Shown: in pieces, positions 55,201 to 61,200 of the stretch
How the letters are laid out: each line of letters opens with the position of its first letter
Numbering within the stretch: the first letter of the stretch is position 1
Assembly: GCA_037043455.1 (NCBI GenBank)
Contig: JAWPHD010006785.1
Location: forward strand, 1 to 64,000
DNA from: Cyrtodaria siliqua
Taxonomy: Eukaryota > Mollusca > Bivalvia > Adapedonta > Hiatellidae
DNA: 64,000 nucleotides
Direction: 5' to 3'
The notes under the pieces: generated by a model
Databases searched by the model: none
What the model was told of the DNA's origin: nothing
Seen by the model: only the letters and a program-made list of their open reading frames with translations
Program-made: the position numbers and the translations under genes

Positions 55201-58200
55201 TCTTCGGTGACTAGTTTATCGTACTAGCGCCCTACCTACTGAGCTATCGGGGACACTCGGGAACTCAACTTCGGCGGTATCTAGTTTATCGTACTAGAGC
55301 CATATCTACTGAGCTATCGAGGACATACTGAACTCAAACTCGGTATATAGTTTACCGTTCTAGAACTCTGCCTACTGTGCTATCGAGGACACACGAGAAC
55401 CCAGCCACAGTATCTAGTTTATCGTACTAGCACCCTACCGTCTGAGCTATCGAGGAAACACGGGAACTCAACCTCAATATAAATATTATAGTATATCATA
55501 CTAAAGCCCTATATATTGAGCTATCGAGGACACACTAACACCCAAGCTCAGTATCTAGCTTTTCGTACTAGCGCCCTATTTATTGAGGTATCGAGGACAA
55601 ACAGGAACCCAACCTCAGTATCTAGACTATCGTGCTAGCGACCTAGCTGTTGAGCTATCGAGGATACACTCGAACTCTACCTCGGTATCTAGTTTATCGT
55701 GGTAGCGCCCTACCTACAGAGCTAGCGAGGGCACACGGGAACTCAACTTCGGCATCTAGTTTACCGTACTAACGCTCTACCTACTGAGCTATTGAAGAAA
55801 CACGGGAACTCAACTTCGGTATCTAGTTTACCGTACTAGCACCCTACCTACTGAGCTATTGAGGAAACACGGGAGTTCAAACTCGGTATTTAGTTCATCG
55901 TGCTAGCACACTACCTACTGAGCTATCGAGGACAAATTGAAACTCTGCCTCAGTATTAGTTTATCGTACTAGCGCCCTACTTATTGAGCTATCGAGGAAA
56001 CACTGAAACACTGCCTCAGTATTTAGTTTATCGTACTAGCGCCCTACCTACTGAGCTATTGAGGAAACACGGGAACTCAACTTCGGTATCTAGTTTACCG
56101 TACTAGCACCCTACCTACTGAGCTATTGAGGAAACACGGGAGTTCAAACTCGGTATTTAGTTCATCGTGCTAGCACACTACCTACTGAGCTATCGAGGAC
56201 AAATTGAAACTCTGCCTCAGTATTAGTTTATCGTACTAGCGCCCTACTTATTGAGCTATCGAGGAAACACTGAAACACTGCCTCAGTATTTAGTTTATCG
56301 TACTAGCGCCCTACCTACTGAGCTATTGAGGAAACACGGGAACTCAACTTCGGTATCTAGTTTACCGTACTAGCACCCTACCTACTGATCTATCGAGGAA
56401 ACACGGGAGTTCAAACTCGATATTTAGTTCATCGTGCTAACGCCCTACCTACTGAGTTATAACACGGGAACTCAACTTCGGCGGTATCTAGTTTATCGTA
56501 TTAGCTCCCTACTTACTGAGCTATCGAGAACACAATGGAACTCAACCTCAGTGTCTAGTTCATCATGATAGCGCCATACCGATGAGCTATAGAGGACACA
56601 CCGGAGCTCAACTTAGGTATCTAGTGTATCGTGCTAGCATCCTACCTATTGAGCTATCGAGGACACACTGGAACTCCACCTCAGTATATAGTTTATCGTA
56701 CTAGCGCTCCACCTACTGAGCTATCGAGGACACACCGGAGCTCATCTTCCGTATCTAGTTTATCGTACTAGCGCCATACCTACTGAGCTATCGAGGGCTC
56801 ACAGGATCTCTAGCTCAGTATCTAGTGTATCGTACTAGTGCCCTACCGACTGAGCATTCGAGAACACACGGGAACACAATCTTGGTATCTAGTTTATCGT
56901 GATAGCACCCTACCGACTGAGCTTTCGGGAAAACACGGGAACTCAACCTCGGTATCTATACTGACGAGATAAAGAAACGCCTCATCGGGAATTTCCGCTA
57001 TATATTGTACGTACACTATGCTGCTGTTAATCGAATGGTACATGGCTACGTAAGACCTTTCTTTTCGGAAAAATACTAAAACAACACAAAACACAGCAAA
57101 AAGTATTTCTTCAAAGTTTGATTATTGGCAGAGTATCTGTTTGGCTCAAGCATGTGAGCAAACTTAGGATGCAAATTTCTGCAAACTCTTTACGTTAAAT
57201 ACAGTTCTAAAATAGTCAATTTTTCAAAGAGGAACTTCAATATTTATGAATTTCTTGTTATAAAGTGTACTGTGATTAAAACGTCTACAACATCACAGTT
57301 GTGTCCTTTCTCTAACCAACTGCAACTTGTTTTACAAAACATCGTGGGATTTCTTTGGAATATTATGTGGCATTAAGTGTGCGGTATATACAATATATAG
57401 CGGAAATTCCCGATGAGGCGTTTCTTTATCTCGTCAGTATAGTTTATCGTTCTAGCGCCCTACCTACAGAGCTATCGAGGACACACGGGAACGCAGTTTC
57501 AGTATCTGGTTTATAGTGCTGGCGACCTACCTACTGAGCTATCGAGGACTCACGGGACCTCAACCTCAGTATCTAGTGTATCGTTATAGCGACCTACCTA
57601 CTGAGCTATCGAGGACACACTGGAACTCAAACTCGGTATCTAGGTTACCCTGCTAGCGCCATACCTACTGAGCTATCGAGTACACACGAGAACTCAACCT
57701 CAGTATCTAGTTTATCGTACTAGCGCCCTACCGACTGAGCTATCGACGAAACACGGGAACTCAACCTCAATTTATAGATTATCGTACTAGCGCCATACCT
57801 ACTGAGCTATCGAGGACACACTAGAACTCAACCTCATTATCCAGTTTATCGTATTAGCGCCCTACCTACTGAACTATCGAGGACACACTGGAACTCAACC
57901 TCGGTATTTAGTTTATCGTGCTAGCGACCTACCTACTGAGCTATCGAAGAAACACTGGAACTCAACCCCAGTTTCTAATTTATTGTACTATTGCGCTACC
58001 TAGTGAGCTATCGTGGACACACGGAATCTCAACCTTAGTATTTAGTTTATTGTACTAGTGTCCAACCTACTGCGCTATCGAGGATACACGGAAACTCAAT
58101 CTCAGTATCCACTTTGTCGTACTAGCGCGTTACATTTTGAGTTATCGAGGACGCACGAGAACTCTACCTCTGTATCTAGTTTATCGTACTAGCGCCCTAC

Positions 58201-61200
58201 GTACTGACACAGGAACTTAAAATCGGTATCTAGTTTATCCTACTAGCACCCTGCCTACTGATCTATCCAGTTCACAACTCAACCCCTGTATCTAGTGTAT
58301 CGTACTAGCGATCGACCTACTGAGCTATCGAGGACACACGGGAACTCAACCTCAGTGTCTAGTTGATGTGCTAGCGCCATACCTATTGAGCTAACGAGGA
58401 CTAACGGGAACTCAACCTCGGTATCTTGTTTATCGTGGTAGCGCCCTACTACAGTGCTCCCGAAACGCACAATTTGCAATATATCTTTCAAATATACATG
58501 TACTCGTTTACATATTTAAAAACAAATACACACACATACGCAAGCACCCATCCACGCACGCACCCACCAATCCACACACACACACACACACACACGCGCG
58601 CGCACGCACACTCACACACACAGACACACACACACACACACACACGTTACCTGTTAACACACGGTAGTCCTTTCCTAATACGGTATCAGGCAGAACTATA
58701 AACGAGGATTCGCCTCCTGCTGTTGTCTTACTTATGAGCCTGACCCCCACGCGATCATCCAATGATTCTATCGTCAGACCTTTTGCTTCCGTTTCCCAAG
58801 AAGACGAAGTGCTTGACGACATATAGTCTGCCGGTATGGTCATCTCCGCCTGTATCATTTTTCATCGAGTTTGTATATTAATATACTTAAACTTGAAAAT
58901 AGGTGATTCAAAAAGAGCGTTCAATGTGGCGTTGAAAACCTGTATTGGACTCGACGCCTAAAGGCTTGATACTTAAATTTATGAATTTATTTTGTTTGTT
59001 TGTATTATCTGTTTGTATTATCTCTCAATGTTGTAAGCTATCTTGCAACGTGTTTGCGTTGTAAACCTTCCCGCCTCTCACCGCTGCAAGTTTGATTCCA
59101 CTGGGAGCTCAACTTTGAGAAAGTGTCGATTCTAAAGAATGATGTGAAATATAAAGTACTGGTACTACCCAGGAAAATTCGGGTGATCTGCCTCTACCAC
59201 AAAAAAGAAATCGACCATCATATATGGCCTAAAATGTGCTAAAATGACGTAGAACACCATTCAAACAAACAAAACGTATGCACCGCTCTAGTACATACTA
59301 TATAGTCTTCTTCCGCATTGTATACCTCAATAATTAACTCTGTACACCATAACAAACTTGCAGCTTCATTTTATATGTCCTTACCTTCTGAGTTGAAAGT
59401 TGTTTGTTTGTATCGTGTCAACACTTGTAATGTCATATATGATGTTATTTCCAGTAATGTACAACTCCCGCCATCTGTAAGAATCGACACTTCCTCACAA
59501 GTCGATCTCCCAGTGGGATTCGAATCCGTAGTGGTGAGAGGCGAAACAGTTTACAACGCAACGTTGTTAACCCATCGACCATGGAAGCGCTGTCGCCTGT
59601 ACTTTTAAAACAACCTAACAGGTGAATAACACTTACTGCAATTCATATAATATTAAAACATCGTGAATTAGGTTTTAGCCATGTTTATTATGAACAAACT
59701 TACGGCGTTCCCTCGTTTAACAGCAAGCCAGTAATCAACAGTATTACCGGGAAGGTTCCCGGTTATATGCACCCTGGTTCCTAGCCCACGTGTAACTATC
59801 TGTATCCTATTTTCTTTGTCACCGTGTTGGAAAACTCCTGTGTGGAAGGTATATCCGCAATTATCGGGTCCTAAAATTCAAAATGGCACCAAACTAGTAA
59901 TTCGGAATAGGATATCAAAGTTAAATATTAAAACGTTCTTAAAATATCCGTGATTGAATATGCGTAAAATGAATTATGATTTGGTAACTCTTAATTCGGC
60001 GCTCTAATTTTGGAGTTTAAAGCCGTTAATATAGTGTCTATAGAGTTTGGATGCTCAAAATATGTAAGTTATCAGTAGGTTTAGGAACGGCGTACATATG
60101 TTGAAAAATTTGCCTGATGATGGCAGGTTAGGCACTTTCATAAAATGTATCTGCCTTCGTTTGTTTGTGCTTTGCGCTCAAAACCGCTCATAGTGTTTGC
60201 TTCAGTTTGTCACCAGTGTGTCACAGTGGACCTTCAGTTTGTCACAGTGGACCTTCTGTTTGTCACAGTGGATCTTCAGTTTGTCACAGTGGACCTTCTG
60301 TTTGTCACAGTGGACCTTCTGTTTGTCACAGTGGACCTTCTGTTTGTCACAGTGGATCTTCTGTTTGTCACAGTGGACCTTCTGTTTGTCACAGTGGATC
60401 TTCAGTTTGTCACAATGGACCTTCTGTTTGTCACAGTGGACCTTCTGTTTGTCACAGTGGACCTTCTGTTTGTCACAGTGGACCTTCTGTTTGTCACAGT
60501 GGATCTTCTGTTTGTCACAGTGGACCACAGTTTGTCACAGTGGACCTTCTGTTTCACAGGTGACGAGAAATTAAATCCAAGACGATTTTTAAAATCTATT
60601 GATTATCATTCTGCAAATAATGCCAATTATTTATGCCCTGGCTGTGTAAAACCTTCTCTCGGGAGAAAAGTCAATCAAATTGTTCAAATCCATCTACCTC
60701 TTTCTCAGAATTAGGTACATTAAAGCTAGTTCACTCTCTACTTACCATTTTCTTGGAAACCTCTGTTGTAGATCAGTCTGAGAAGCAAGTCCTCTCCGAT
60801 GTCAACTTCACTCGCTGGAACTGAATTTCCGTTTGCTAAAAACGCCTTGAACTGAACGCCAGTCGGATTAGACCGGTGATACACCGTTTTGATGGGGACT
60901 CTAAAATTATATTAGGTCAAGATATTTAAGTAGGAACGTGGGTGCACAACTTTCGTGGATCTACATTTGAGCAAATAACTGAAATGTTTCCAAGTATGCC
61001 GAAAAAGCTGCCAGTACCCCTTATAAAACACTTGCATAATATTTAATTCACAAACTTGTGTTACGTAATGATATTTTAGCGTTATGAAGCAAACTAAATC
61101 TAAACCATGGAAATCCAATCTAAAATAGCGCCCTATACATAACGTCTCGTGTTGTTTGGAAGAATGTTTGAGCATGTGAGAGTGCTTTTCATGAATTGCT

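Larger units (their letters stand above)
52895..58460 (-). repeat. tRNA-like 67-bp satellite, about 75 units
   Basis: On the minus strand the unit reads GATAGCTCAGTAGGTAGGGC, GCTAGTACGATAAACTAGA, TACTGAGGTTGAGTTCCC, GTGTGTCCTC. TAGCTCAGTAGG is an exact tRNA A-box. GCTC/GGGC forms a D-arm. CTAGT(ACGATAA)ACTAG is a perfect 5-bp stem with a 7-base loop as in an anticodon arm. GGTTGAGTTCC is a degenerate B-box. The T and acceptor stems do not pair, so this is tRNA-derived, not a tRNA gene. It fills most of intron d-e and is split by a MITE at 56,959. Short ORFs in it are chance. Confidence 0.9.

Noticed and set aside
52895..58460. Cluster of functional tRNA genes
   Set aside because: The T-stem and acceptor stem do not pair, position 33 is not T, and the B-box is degenerate in the unit.
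58426..58701. Plus-strand ORF rich in THTHTH
   Set aside because: Microsatellite translation, antisense to exon d.
60145..60714. 189-codon ORF and three others of 108-132 codons
   Set aside because: The 21-bp repeat keeps four frames open simultaneously; it lies in an intron of the opposite-strand gene.
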